Positions 42,546 through 51,455 of a stretch of 64,000 nucleotides of DNA are shown in pieces (position 1 is the stretch's first letter; every line of letters starts with the position of its first letter). Below the pieces are notes generated by a model. That model did not search any database. It saw only the letters and a list, made by a program, of their open reading frames with translations, and was not told the DNA's origin. The stretch spans positions 186,001 to 250,000 of the forward strand of contig NZ_WELI01000003.1 in the NCBI RefSeq assembly GCF_009184635.1, written 5' to 3'. This DNA is from Rudanella paleaurantiibacter (lineage in GTDB: Bacteria > Bacteroidota > Bacteroidia > Cytophagales > Spirosomataceae). The translations under genes were made by a program, and so were the position numbers.

Positions 42546-45500
42546 TTACTTCTTCACGGGCGTACTTGTCCGCAGAAACGCCACTAAGTTTTTCACCTCG
42601 GCTTCAGAAAGAGGCTCCAACAGGCCGGTCGGCATCATCGAAACCGGGTTCACCTCCCGCGCCTGAATCTCTGATTTGTTGATCACCACAGCCTCCTGCC
42701 CAACCACACGCAGCGTCAACTGACGCTCGTTTTCGCGGGCTACATTACCCACATAGGTACGCCCATCGCGCGTGGTAACAACCACCATTTTGTAATCATC
42801 CTGAATTTCGGCGCTGGGGTCCAGAATATTACTGAGCAAATAATCGACGTTGGCCCGGTTCGAGCCGGTTAATTCGGGACCAATGACGCCCCCTTCGCCG
42901 TACATTTTATGGCAGGGGCCACAGGTACTTTGAAAAACAAGCCGCCCCTTGCCCGCATCGGCCGCCGACACGGCTTTGTCGGTGAGTAGGCTCCGATAGC
43001 GGGCGTAGGCTTTTTCGTCGAGCGTCACATGGTCAATTGGCCCCCAGACCTCCACAAATCCGCTACCCACCACCCGGCGCAACTGCCGAGCTACGTACGT
43101 GGGCACCTCGCGCTTGTCAATCTGCTTTTTGGCTAAGGCCTGCGTGAGCATCCAGCCGTAGCGCGGCCGCGAGGCCAACGTCTGGATAGCCTCAGCCTTT
43201 TCGGCCGCCGGCCAGCCCGCGTACCGCTCCAGCAGGAGTTTGCCCAGGCTCTCGTTGTCGTACCCAGCCACCGCCCGAATAGCCTCCATCCGTAATCCCG
43301 GTTCGGCCAGTAAACCCGGCAAGAGCTTAGGTAATTCGGGGCGTTGCTGAAGGGCCAGCGCCCGCAGGGCTTTCTGACGCGTTTCTACGGGCAATTTGAC
43401 ATTGTTGAGCGTCGCTATCGACTTCCGGGCCATCTCGATACCCCCAAACTGACCCGCAATTTGCGTGGCCAGCTTACCCGCCACGGGGTCGGTTTTCAGA
43501 CGGGCGTACACCGATTCCCAGTTGGCCGGGGCCGTCAGGTCTGAGCGTCCTTCCACGGCATCGCGCATTCCTTCGAGCAGGTTTATCCGGTTTTTGGGCA
43601 GTTTACCCAGTGTAGCAACCAGAGCCTCGGTCGCGTCGGCGTCCACGGCCCGGCGGGCAATAAACCCGGTCACCATCGGAATCTGACTCCGGGTGGCCAA
43701 CTCCAGTGCCCGACGGGTATTTTCTTTCACCAGAGGTTCGAGCCCGAACCAAATCATTTTGGGCAGGTTATGGTCGGTGGCATCTTCACGGTGGGTCAGC
43801 AGCCCCTCGGCAATGGTCCAACGGGCCTCGCCGGTCAGCCGTTGCAGGGCCGACGCCAGGTAGAGCCGCACCACGGGCGAGGGGTCTTGCCGGGCCATTC
43901 GGCCAAACTGATTCAGCACTTCGGCCGACGGACTGGCATCTTCGCAGAGCAATTGGATAGCCCACGCCCGCACGTGCGGGTCTTTATCGGCCAAAGCCGT
44001 TGTAAGTTGAGCGGTCGACAGGCCCCCCGTGACGTGCAGCGCCCACATGGCCCGTAGCCGATGGTCGGGGTGCGTAGTAGCCGCTGTGTACAGCGTTTGC
44101 AGAGCCCGATGCGTACCCGCAGCCAGCCGACCCGCAGCCGCCCGGCCTTGCAGAACCACCCGCGCCCGTCGGGCATGCCACTCACTCGGACTGGTTTGCA
44201 GGTTCACAAGCTGATCGTCGGGCATCTGCCCCAAATCGCTGTACCGGCCGGGCCAGTTCTGCGCCCGCGAGCGAGTCGGCATGATTCGGAAAATACGGCC
44301 GGTTTCGGTGTTCAGCACGTCGGACCCGCAAATGTCGGCATCGTGCCAGTCGAGCACATACAACCCGCCTTCGGGGCCAATTTCCATGCTAAACCCCACC
44401 CATTGGGCGTTGTTGGCCGTCAGAAAATCCTCGCCATGATGCCCGGCAAAGCCCGATCCTTTGGGTTCGAGCACGTCGGAAAGCACCGCGTGTTCGTGGA
44501 TGTTTGCCATAAAGATACGCCCCCGGTGCTCGGGCGGGAAGGCATCGGACAGGTACACCCGTGCCCCACCGTGCGCCGAGCGGTGGCTATGGTCGGCAAT
44601 GGTTTTGATGTCATTATACACATACGGGTTGAAGTGCTGCCCCCCCTGCCGGTGGTAAATTCCGCCCGGAATCACGTGCCAGAGGTGCGGAATCACGCAG
44701 GCCGAGATAAAAAACTGTCCTTTGGCATCGTAGTCGATGCCCCACGGGTTGCTGAAGCCATGCGCCACCACCTCAAACCGGTCTTTGATGGGATGGTAGC
44801 GCCACACGCCCCCGTTAATGTCGACACCCTCACCTTGCAGAATATTCTCCGGGAACGGGTCTTTATGCTTATACAGACGCCCCTCGGCCCGCGATGGTTT
44901 ACGCACTTTTGAGGGCGTTGCAAAGCCCTGACAGCCGTACAGCCAGCCATCGGGCCCCCAGTGCAAACTATTGAGGGTTTCGTGCCGGTCGCGGATACCC
45001 CAGCCCGTGAGTCGCACCTCAATATCGTCCATATCGGCCTTGTCGTCGCCGTTCTTATCAGGCACAAACAGCAGGTTGGGCGGGGCACCCACAAACACAC
45101 CGGGCGTACCCTTGGTACCAAAGCCTACCGCAATAGCCGCCGGAAACGCAATACCCTCCATGAATACCTTGCGGCTATCGGCCACGCCGTCGCGGTCGGT
45201 ATCTTCCAGAATCAGAATCCGGCTATCACCCGCATTGGAAAATCCTTTCCCCCGTGATTCGTAATCACGGTTTTCGGCAATCCAGAGCCGCCCCCGGTCG
45301 TCCCAGCAAAAGGCCATTGGTTGAGTCATGAGCGGTTCCGACGCCCAGGCATTCACCGTAAAACCGGGAGCCACGGTCATGGCCGCCACAGCTTCGGTAG
45401 CATTCAGAAATTTCGCTTCGCGGCCTTCTTTCTGCGCAATTCCCCACAAAGCGGCCGTGGTGTAATCAGACTGATTGCCCGTAAACTGCCCGAAGGTTTT

Positions 45501-46382
45501 GGTCAGCTCCACATCATTCAGCGTACCGGTGTACACAACCAATTGATGCTTGAGAATCTCGACGCTTCCTTTTTTGATATGCCAGTCGGCCTTACGCGCC
45601 CGCGCCGGCCCTACGCCCAACTGCCCATCGACCCGCCAGACCGTGGGATAACCCCTGTTTTGCGGGTGGTCGAAAATAGCGATATGGGCCAGGTCGGAGC
45701 GGCCGGCCACCTGCATACCCACATCCACCCAGGGCGCGGCCTGGCCCTCGGCTTTATCGTTGCGTTGCCGGGCGGCATTGATTACCTCACCCCGGATACC
45801 CTCTTTCCAGGGCATTCGCAGAAACAGCCCGCCATAGTCGTATTTGCCAATGGTGACGTCGGTTTGGGCCTCCCCGTTCCACTCCAGATCGAGAAAGAAC
45901 TTGCCATCCTGCTCACGCATGGCCCAGTTTTGGGTTTCGGTGAGTACCGCCCGGCCGGTTGAATCGAGCAGGTCGTAGACGGTTTGCCAGCGCACCGTAG
46001 TTCCCCGACTTTCGACAATTCGGGCCGATACGCGACGCCAGTAATCGCCCTGTGGATGGTGGAAATAATCGCGCCCGTTGACGCGGGTAAAGCCCCAATA
46101 CAAGCCCGTTTGGTGCTTGTGATGACCGGGGCTGTATTCGGTAAGTACACCCTGACCGTCGGGGGCGGCAATAGGGTGTAGGTACGGCCGAAAATCGGCT
46201 TTGGCGTGCTGGGTAACAAGGGGCGTTTTCTCGCCCGCCCGGTACACGGCAAAGGTTTGAGCCGCTTTATCTTCCCGAATCAGCAGTTCTTTTTGGGCCA
46301 CCGACCGACCCTCGGGCGGGGCTTGCCAAGTGTACGTCAGACCTAAGCAAACGAGGCTGGTTAACAGCAGGAAATACTTCAT
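42546..46382 (-). CDS. DUF6807/PVC-type propeller/HEAT/cytochrome c fusion protein
   Basis: A 1278-residue secreted protein (signal peptide MKYFLLLTSLVCLGLTYTWQ). Residues ~30-310 look like the DUF6807 (PmoA) domain: LHPIAAPDGQGVLTEYSPGH and HHKHQTGLYWGFT. Residues ~335-800 form a PQQ/NHL-like propeller of the membrane-bound dehydrogenase (PVC N-terminal) type: MAFCWDDRGRLWIAENRDYE, NSLHWGPDGWLYGCQGF. HEAT-type helical repeats follow to ~1120. The C-terminus has a c-type heme motif CGPCH at 1154-1158. It is probably periplasmic and may oxidise or bind a carbohydrate-type substrate; that is inference. Confidence 0.82.
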   Translation of the reverse strand: MKYFLLLTSLVCLGLTYTWQAPPEGRSVAQKELLIREDKAAQTFAVYRAGEKTPLVTQHAKADFRPYLHPIAAPDGQGVLTEYSPGHHKHQTGLYWGFTRVNGRDYFHHPQGDYWRRVSARIVESRGTTVRWQTVYDLLDSTGRAVLTETQNWAMREQDGKFFLDLEWNGEAQTDVTIGKYDYGGLFLRMPWKEGIRGEVINAARQRNDKAEGQAAPWVDVGMQVAGRSDLAHIAIFDHPQNRGYPTVWRVDGQLGVGPARARKADWHIKKGSVEILKHQLVVYTGTLNDVELTKTFGQFTGNQSDYTTAALWGIAQKEGREAKFLNATEAVAAMTVAPGFTVNAWASEPLMTQPMAFCWDDRGRLWIAENRDYESRGKGFSNAGDSRILILEDTDRDGVADSRKVFMEGIAFPAAIAVGFGTKGTPGVFVGAPPNLLFVPDKNGDDKADMDDIEVRLTGWGIRDRHETLNSLHWGPDGWLYGCQGFATPSKVRKPSRAEGRLYKHKDPFPENILQGEGVDINGGVWRYHPIKDRFEVVAHGFSNPWGIDYDAKGQFFISACVIPHLWHVIPGGIYHRQGGQHFNPYVYNDIKTIADHSHRSAHGGARVYLSDAFPPEHRGRIFMANIHEHAVLSDVLEPKGSGFAGHHGEDFLTANNAQWVGFSMEIGPEGGLYVLDWHDADICGSDVLNTETGRIFRIMPTRSRAQNWPGRYSDLGQMPDDQLVNLQTSPSEWHARRARVVLQGRAAAGRLAAGTHRALQTLYTAATTHPDHRLRAMWALHVTGGLSTAQLTTALADKDPHVRAWAIQLLCEDASPSAEVLNQFGRMARQDPSPVVRLYLASALQRLTGEARWTIAEGLLTHREDATDHNLPKMIWFGLEPLVKENTRRALELATRSQIPMVTGFIARRAVDADATEALVATLGKLPKNRINLLEGMRDAVEGRSDLTAPANWESVYARLKTDPVAGKLATQIAGQFGGIEMARKSIATLNNVKLPVETRQKALRALALQQRPELPKLLPGLLAEPGLRMEAIRAVAGYDNESLGKLLLERYAGWPAAEKAEAIQTLASRPRYGWMLTQALAKKQIDKREVPTYVARQLRRVVGSGFVEVWGPIDHVTLDEKAYARYRSLLTDKAVSAADAGKGRLVFQSTCGPCHKMYGEGGVIGPELTGSNRANVDYLLSNILDPSAEIQDDYKMVVVTTRDGRTYVGNVARENERQLTLRVVGQEAVVINKSEIQAREVNPVSMMPTGLLEPLSEAEVKNLVAFLRTSTPVKK

Positions 46383-46563
46383 GATGGTTTAGGACAGTAT
46401 GGTTTCAAAAGGAACCATATCTCTCTTTTTACCACGTTTTGCCAGTGCTGTCTAAACCCACACCCGCGTTTACCTGCCTGCAAGCGATGACATCTTTACC
46501 CATCCACCAGCCGAAAAGATATTTTCCCTATGCATCCGCCCCGGTGAAGGCCAAAACTTCGGT

Positions 46564-46571
46564 TACCTTTG
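46564..46571 (+). promoter_or_regulatory. Bacteroidota-type -7 element TACCTTTG
   Basis: An exact TAnnTTTG match, 22 bases before the nucleoside hydrolase ATG. Confidence 0.5.
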
Positions 46572-46593
46572 GTGTCGTTTACCCCATCTGACT

Positions 46594-47607
46594 ATGACGT
46601 TCCTTAAACCCCTACGCTTTTTACTTGCCCTGTTTCTGTCTGTGCCTGTTTTGGGGCAAACCATTGGCAACCCAGCCGCCGTGACACCCCGGATGCGGGT
46701 TATCATGGACAATGATTTCAGCGGAGACCCCGACGGGCTATTTGCCCTGGCGCATCTGCTGGCTTCGCCCTCAGTGGATGTTCGGGGCATTATTGGCTCG
46801 CACCTGCGTGTGGGCGATGGGTTCGACAACTCGACCCGGCAGGCGCAAAATGCCGCTGCCAAAGCCCGCGAGCTGATGCAGGTAATGAACGTGACCCGGC
46901 CGATTCCGGTGTTGGCAGGCTCAGACACCGCCCTACCCAACGACAGTACGCCCGTTCGGAATGAAGCGGTCAATCTGATTATTCGGGAAGCACTCCGTAC
47001 CGATACGAAGCAACCCTTGTACCTGCTTTGCGGTGCCGGACTTACCGAAGCAGCTGCGGCCTTGCTAACGGCCCCGCAGATTGCCGATAAGCTGACGATT
47101 GTCTGGATTGGCGGCCCGGAGTACGCTGGCATGGCTTTGCCACCACCTAATTATTCGAGCCCGGAGTATAATCTGAATATTGATATTGCTGCGGCCCGGG
47201 TGGTATTCAATCGCTCGTCGGTGGCAATCTGGCAGGTGCCCCGCAGTACATACCGGCAAGCGTTATTGCCCTATTCACAACTGCTGCTCCAGGTGAAACC
47301 GCAGGGCAAAACCGGGGCTTACCTGAGCGGTCTGCTCGAAGCCCTGATGGTTCGGATTACGCGGTACGTAAATATTGGGGAGACGTATGTGCTGGGCGAC
47401 AGTCCGCTGGTGTTGCTTACGGCCCTGCAATCGTCATTCGAGGCCGACCCGTCGTCGAGCGAGTACGAGATTCGGCAAGCTCCGCTCATCAACGCGCAGG
47501 GCGAATATGCCTACAACGCCAAAGGACGTACCATTCGGGTGTACAGCCGTATTGATACGCAACTCATGTTCAACGACTTCTTCGCAAAGCTGACGTTGCT
47601 GAAATAA
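46594..47607 (+). CDS. Nucleoside hydrolase-like secreted protein
   Basis: A 337-residue protein with a signal peptide (MTFLKPLRFLLALFLSVPVL, then GQ). The N-terminal VIMDNDFSGDPDGLFALAHL resembles the IUNH DxDxxxDD calcium/ribose site. LYLLCGAGLTEAAAAL and IVWIGGPEYAGM follow. ALxxSPEYNLNIDIAAARVVF also fits (NxxxD). It could cleave nucleosides in the periplasm. A few canonical Asp are substituted (DFSGDPDG for DtDpGxDD), so substrate and activity are not certain. Confidence 0.8.
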   Translation: MTFLKPLRFLLALFLSVPVLGQTIGNPAAVTPRMRVIMDNDFSGDPDGLFALAHLLASPSVDVRGIIGSHLRVGDGFDNSTRQAQNAAAKARELMQVMNVTRPIPVLAGSDTALPNDSTPVRNEAVNLIIREALRTDTKQPLYLLCGAGLTEAAAALLTAPQIADKLTIVWIGGPEYAGMALPPPNYSSPEYNLNIDIAAARVVFNRSSVAIWQVPRSTYRQALLPYSQLLLQVKPQGKTGAYLSGLLEALMVRITRYVNIGETYVLGDSPLVLLTALQSSFEADPSSSEYEIRQAPLINAQGEYAYNAKGRTIRVYSRIDTQLMFNDFFAKLTLLK

Positions 47608-47611
47608 TTGC

Positions 47612-47681
47612 GAAAGAGTGAATGAGCGATTGAGTGATTTTTTGCTTAAAATCTTTTACTCAATCGCTCATTCACTCTTTC
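47612..47681. repeat. GAGTGAATGAGCG family repeat, site 3: perfect 24-bp inverted repeat
   Basis: GAAAGAGTGAATGAGCGATT with GAGT (47612-47635) pairs perfectly with 47658-47681 around a T/A-rich loop. It sits just past the nucleoside hydrolase stop, convergent with the SDR gene, and can act as a bidirectional terminator. Confidence 0.8.
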
Positions 47682-47747
47682 ACTAATTGGAGACGAGCCC
47701 GATTGAGCGCCCCAACTATACACCAAAAACGATAAACGCTAAACGGC

Positions 47748-48512
47748 TTATTTCACGCTCAGCCCCCCGTCAATTACCTGCATGGTGCCGGTGATAAACT
47801 TGCTGTCGTCGCTCGCCAGAAACAGCACCAACTGACCGATTTCTTCGGGTTGGGCGTAACGGCCCAGCGGGATAGTGGCTTCGAGGCCCTTTTTGGCTTC
47901 GGTTCCATGACCGGGCGCAAACCCTTCTTCCAGCGAACGCATCATCCGGTTGTCTACAGGCGACGGGTGCACCGAGTTGACCCGGATCTTGCGGGGCGCA
48001 GCCTCCACGGCCACCGCCCGCATGATACCCACGTTCGCGTGCTTGCTGGTGATGTAGGCGCTTACAAATGGGCTACCGTTGATACCCGCCACCGACGAGG
48101 TGATAATCATACTGCCCCCGTCGTTCATTTGCGGCAACACGTATTTGGCTCCCAACCAAACCCCCTTAATATTGACAGCCACTATTTTATCAAACACGTC
48201 TTCGGGGTAGTCTTCAATCGGTTTCACTACACCCTCGATGCCTGCGTTGTTGAAAAACACGTCTATTTTTCCGAAACGCTCCACCGTCTGATTCACATAT
48301 TGCTGCACATCGGCCGACTGCGACACATCGGCCGCGCACCAGGCTACCTGTTCTGACCCACCCAGTTCGTCGGCCGCACTTTTGAGGGCTTCCTCACTCA
48401 GATCGACCAGCATAACGCGGGCCCCCTCGTCCAGAAACAGTTTTGCCGTGATTTTACCGATACTCCCGGCCCCTCCGGTGATGACCGCTACTTTTCCTTT
48501 GAGCTTTTTCAT
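47748..48512 (-). CDS. Short-chain dehydrogenase/reductase, classical 254-residue type
   Basis: The cofactor loop is VAVITGGAGSIGKITAKLF (TGGAGSIG). NNAGIEG is the structural NNAG motif, the catalytic Ser lies in IITSSVAG, and YITSKHANVGIM gives YxxxK. The C-terminus ends ITGTMQVIDGGLSVK, the canonical SDR DGG tail. The length is normal. It is probably an NAD(P)-dependent alcohol or sugar dehydrogenase; substrate unknown. It is the last chromosomal gene before the mobile element. Confidence 0.9.
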   Translation of the reverse strand: MKKLKGKVAVITGGAGSIGKITAKLFLDEGARVMLVDLSEEALKSAADELGGSEQVAWCAADVSQSADVQQYVNQTVERFGKIDVFFNNAGIEGVVKPIEDYPEDVFDKIVAVNIKGVWLGAKYVLPQMNDGGSMIITSSVAGINGSPFVSAYITSKHANVGIMRAVAVEAAPRKIRVNSVHPSPVDNRMMRSLEEGFAPGHGTEAKKGLEATIPLGRYAQPEEIGQLVLFLASDDSKFITGTMQVIDGGLSVK

Positions 48513-48659
48513 GTGCTTGTTTTTTTTAAACCAAAAACCACTCAGCGACCGTAAAGTAGAGGTAAAAAGGGGATGCCCGGACTGATTTTAATCATTCGTT
48601 CGGCTAATTCTGACCCAATGGTACATAGACGGAGAAAAAGGGCCGTTTCAGAGGGATTC

Positions 48660-48716
48660 GGCCTAAAAGCAAGAGTCCTCACAAATTGCTCGCTATAAGC
48701 TTTTTGTGAGGACTCT
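48660..48716 (-). terminator. tRNA-type terminator on the minus strand
   Basis: Read on the minus strand, AGAGTCCTCACAAA (complement of 48703-48716) pairs perfectly with 48672-48685 and is followed by TTGCTTTT. It lies immediately downstream of a sequence resembling a tRNA 3' end. Confidence 0.75.
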
Positions 48717-48717
48717 C

Positions 48718-48735
48718 TGTACCGGGAGCCGGACT
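48718..48735 (-). other. Putative attL: 3'-end fragment of a tRNA gene
   Basis: The complement of 48718-48735, AGTCCGGCTCCCGGTACA, resembles the T-arm 3' strand plus acceptor 3' strand of a bacterial tRNA. Upstream of it (higher coordinates), the expected TTCGA T-loop is lost (GTGTTAGTCC instead of GTTCGAGTCC). A terminator follows directly. An integrase gene starts 197 bases away. This is the pattern of a tRNA 3' end left at one junction of an integrated element. The tRNA identity is not assigned. Confidence 0.6.
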
Positions 48736-48867
48736 AACACCCTGTTAATCTCTCCATTTTGACCATAGATTCAAATAAGGCAATAAATAGCCATAGTTAA
48801 TCCTATTAGCACTTTTTCGTCTCTCGCCTTGTTTGGGCAAGCTAAGTAGGAATAAAATAAATTAACC

Positions 48868-48916
48868 TATTCCGTACACAAAACCGTACACAAGGTTATA
48901 TTTGGTGTACGGAATA
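48868..48916. promoter_or_regulatory. Inverted repeat flanking the integrase promoter
   Basis: TATTCCGTACAC (48868-48879) and GTGTACGGAATA (48905-48916) are perfectly complementary, with a third CCGTACAC at 48884-48891. The -7 element TATATTTG (48897-48904) lies between the arms. This could be an operator or a set of integrase/excisionase arm sites. Confidence 0.6.
48897..48904 (+). promoter_or_regulatory. Integrase -7 element TATATTTG
   Basis: An exact TAnnTTTG match, 27 bases before the integrase ATG. Confidence 0.6.
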
Positions 48917-48931
48917 TTTGCTAAACGACCT

Positions 48932-50242
48932 ATGGCCCGCACCTCAAACAGCCCTGTTACTTACCTTCTTCGAGATCCCAAGGCCAGGAAACCTACGCCT
49001 ATCATTTGCGCTGTCCGCTTCAACAACCAACGCATAAATGTTGGCACTGGGTTTAAGGTTTTGCCCTCTCATTGGGACATAAGAAAAAGCCGAGTAAAGA
49101 ATGTTGTCGACGCTATCGACAAAGAGCAAATTAACCGATACCTTGAGAACACAGAAGATGCTATATCAAGCATAATTACAGAACTAAAAGCGAACCTTTC
49201 TGCACTGACGAAGGAGAACGTTAGGGCGCGTATCAGCGCTTACCTTAACCCTATCGTTGAAACAGTACAACCTCAGTCAACGGAGCCAGCACTATTTACT
49301 TTCATCGCTGATTTTATTAACCGTGCCCCCAAGCGTATCAATCCAGACACAGGTAAGAATGTAGAATATCGGACTATTCAGCGTTACAAAACTGCTTTGA
49401 ACGGCCTTCAAGAGTTTGCTAAATCGTACCGGCGCAAGGTGGACTTTGACACGATTGATCTTGATTTCTACGAAGACTTCACTACTTGGCTGACCTTTAC
49501 CAAAGGTTACACCGTTAACAACGTCGGCAAGTACATTCAGATGTTGAAAACGTTCCTGAACGAAGCATCTGCGAAGGGGATAAATGTAAAGCAAGACTAC
49601 CGAAGCAGAGGCTTTAAAGTAGTTAATGAGAATGCTGACGCCGTTTTTTTAAGTGAAACCGAAATTGAGCAACTGCTTGCCCTCGACCTTTCCAAGCAAG
49701 ATCGTTTAGAACGAGTCAGAGACCTCTTCGTTGTAGGCTGTTACACAGGCTTACGGTTTTCTGATCTAACCAACTTACGGCCAGAGTACATCAAAGATGG
49801 GCTTATCCGTATCGAGCAGCAAAAGACAGCCGACAAAGTTGTCATTCCTTGCCATGAGGTTGTTACGCAGATGCTGGAAAAATATAATGGCATCTTGCCC
49901 CGTAGCATCTCCAACCAGAAGATGAATGACTATCTGAAAGAAGTGTGTCAACTGTCCGGCATTAATACCATCGAAAGCAAGGCCCAAACAAAAGGAGGCA
50001 AACGCGTAATTAAGTCAGTCGAAAAATGGCAACTAGTTAGTACGCACACTGCCCGACGTTCGTTTGCTACAAATATGTATCTATTGGGCATTCCGGCTCT
50101 GACCATTATGCAGATTACCGGACACCGCACCGAGAAGGCCTTCATGAAGTATATAAAACTTGACCGGGAACAACACGCTAAAGTAATGGCTCTGCATTGG
50201 CAGAATCAGCGCAAAGCCGTTGAATCATTGAAAGCCATCTAA
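48932..50242 (+). CDS. Tyrosine site-specific integrase
   Basis: A 436-residue protein from ATG 48932; an upstream TTG at 48902 is part of the promoter. An N-terminal arm-binding domain is followed by a phage-integrase SAM-like core-binding domain (about 120-230). The catalytic domain has R in GCYTGLRFSDLTNL, K in QQKTADKVVIP, HxxR in HTARRSFATNMYL, then TGHRTEKAFMKYIKL with the final Tyr. This layout is typical of Bacteroidota phage and ICE integrases. It would integrate the element at the adjacent tRNA-like att site. Confidence 0.93.
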   Translation: MARTSNSPVTYLLRDPKARKPTPIICAVRFNNQRINVGTGFKVLPSHWDIRKSRVKNVVDAIDKEQINRYLENTEDAISSIITELKANLSALTKENVRARISAYLNPIVETVQPQSTEPALFTFIADFINRAPKRINPDTGKNVEYRTIQRYKTALNGLQEFAKSYRRKVDFDTIDLDFYEDFTTWLTFTKGYTVNNVGKYIQMLKTFLNEASAKGINVKQDYRSRGFKVVNENADAVFLSETEIEQLLALDLSKQDRLERVRDLFVVGCYTGLRFSDLTNLRPEYIKDGLIRIEQQKTADKVVIPCHEVVTQMLEKYNGILPRSISNQKMNDYLKEVCQLSGINTIESKAQTKGGKRVIKSVEKWQLVSTHTARRSFATNMYLLGIPALTIMQITGHRTEKAFMKYIKLDREQHAKVMALHWQNQRKAVESLKAI

Positions 50243-50257
50243 ACCCATACCTCACTC

Positions 50258-51091
50258 ATGTCTCTGTTGAAAACCAAAACTTTTGAGAACATTAAGAGCC
50301 TTTTTGCTGAAGGGGTTCGGTATACTTCTACGGATTTTCAGCAATTTGTAGAATTCCAAAAAGAGTGGATAGAGGTTTCTACCGGAGAATATGAATATAA
50401 TGACAATGCTCCCTTCAACGCCTTTCAAGAACAAACCCTTAATCACCGATTAAAGAAAAAACAACACATTCAGGAAAGGCTTGAGGAAATTTTCAAAATT
50501 ACGAATGAAACGTACAAAGCCGTGATGGAAAGTCAAGAGCCCCAAACGGCACTTTCTTACCTTCAAGAGTTATTGGCATACTTTGAAAGCGAAGCAGGTA
50601 GGCCCATCATCTCAGGAGGTTTTATACAACGAACAGATGGCACAATTAGCTTGAGAAATGTTGCCCGTGATATTAGGTTTGACCGACTTGTAGAAAAGAT
50701 AATTTTACCCACCATCCGTAAGGGCATTTCTCAATTAGAAAAATTAGTTGCAAGCGGCTGCTACACTTCGGTTGGTACAGAAAGCAAAGAATTTGTACAA
50801 GCCCAAACAGAAGACACTAAGCTCACTCACGCACAAATAGCAATTCTATATCACCTAGAGGGTCGAACAATCAATAAAAATAATGCTGATGATATAGCCC
50901 GCAGGTATGGCCAAACTAGTGGGCAAAAATTACAAGAATATTACGATGATCTTTCCTCTGAACTAACAAGAACGGCGAAAGGTAAGAAGACAGTAGAGAA
51001 TTACCGAAAGATAGAGTCTCTTATTTCCGAGATGTCTAAACTCAAGTATAACAGGGAGTTACAACAAGCCTTAATCAATAATAAAAAATAG
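50258..51091 (+). CDS. Hypothetical protein of Bacteroidota mobile elements
   Basis: A 277-residue protein, not assigned to a function. It is rich in Lys, Glu and Gln, mostly helical, with no signal peptide. Near the C-terminus, LTHAQIAILYHLEGRTINKN followed by ADDIARRYGQTSGQKLQEYY matches a recurrent pattern in proteins carried by Bacteroidota integrative elements, and looks like a helix-turn-helix-like C-terminal domain. It starts 15 bases after the integrase stop and is AT-rich relative to the chromosome. Confidence 0.6.
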   Translation: MSLLKTKTFENIKSLFAEGVRYTSTDFQQFVEFQKEWIEVSTGEYEYNDNAPFNAFQEQTLNHRLKKKQHIQERLEEIFKITNETYKAVMESQEPQTALSYLQELLAYFESEAGRPIISGGFIQRTDGTISLRNVARDIRFDRLVEKIILPTIRKGISQLEKLVASGCYTSVGTESKEFVQAQTEDTKLTHAQIAILYHLEGRTINKNNADDIARRYGQTSGQKLQEYYDDLSSELTRTAKGKKTVENYRKIESLISEMSKLKYNRELQQALINNKK

Positions 51092-51164
51092 TCAACTGGT
51101 TGCAACCAGTTACACTACTTGCCATGCCCGAACATTGCCAGCACGAACCAAATGCAAGAAGGCA

Positions 51165-51455
51165 ATGGCAAATCCGTTTGAATTGATTGATCGCCGTTTA
51201 GGTGCTATTGAACAAGTATTACAAGAGTTACGCCGAGCAACGCCCGCACATAAAGTACAGGCACAGACAGATTCCGACGAACTTCTTACACCCGAAGAGA
51301 CCGCCCAACTTTTGAAGGTTAGTAAAGTTACGGTCTGGCAGTGGAGTAAGCCCAAGCCGGGCATTCTCAAAAAACACACAATCGGCAACCAAGTACGTTA
51401 CTTGCGATCAGAAGTCATTGCTGCAGCCACTAAGAAAGGAGGGCAAGCGGCATGA
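51165..51455 (+). CDS. Excisionase-like helix-turn-helix (MerR-type) protein
   Basis: A 96-residue protein from ATG 51165; TTG 51135 is a weaker start. An N-terminal coiled-coil (FELIDRRLGAIEQVLQELRR) precedes LLTPEETAQLLKVSKVTVWQ and VRYLRSEVIAA, the pattern of the HTH_17 excisionase family. It likely binds DNA near the att or origin and assists excision or regulation. It overlaps the next gene by four bases (ATGA). Confidence 0.82.
   Translation: MANPFELIDRRLGAIEQVLQELRRATPAHKVQAQTDSDELLTPEETAQLLKVSKVTVWQWSKPKPGILKKHTIGNQVRYLRSEVIAAATKKGGQAA

Noticed and set aside
44061-45962. Several plus-strand frames of 200-280 codons inside the 1278-residue fusion gene
   Set aside because: They are antisense shadows in GC-rich codons; the minus-strand protein has clear propeller and cytochrome motifs throughout.
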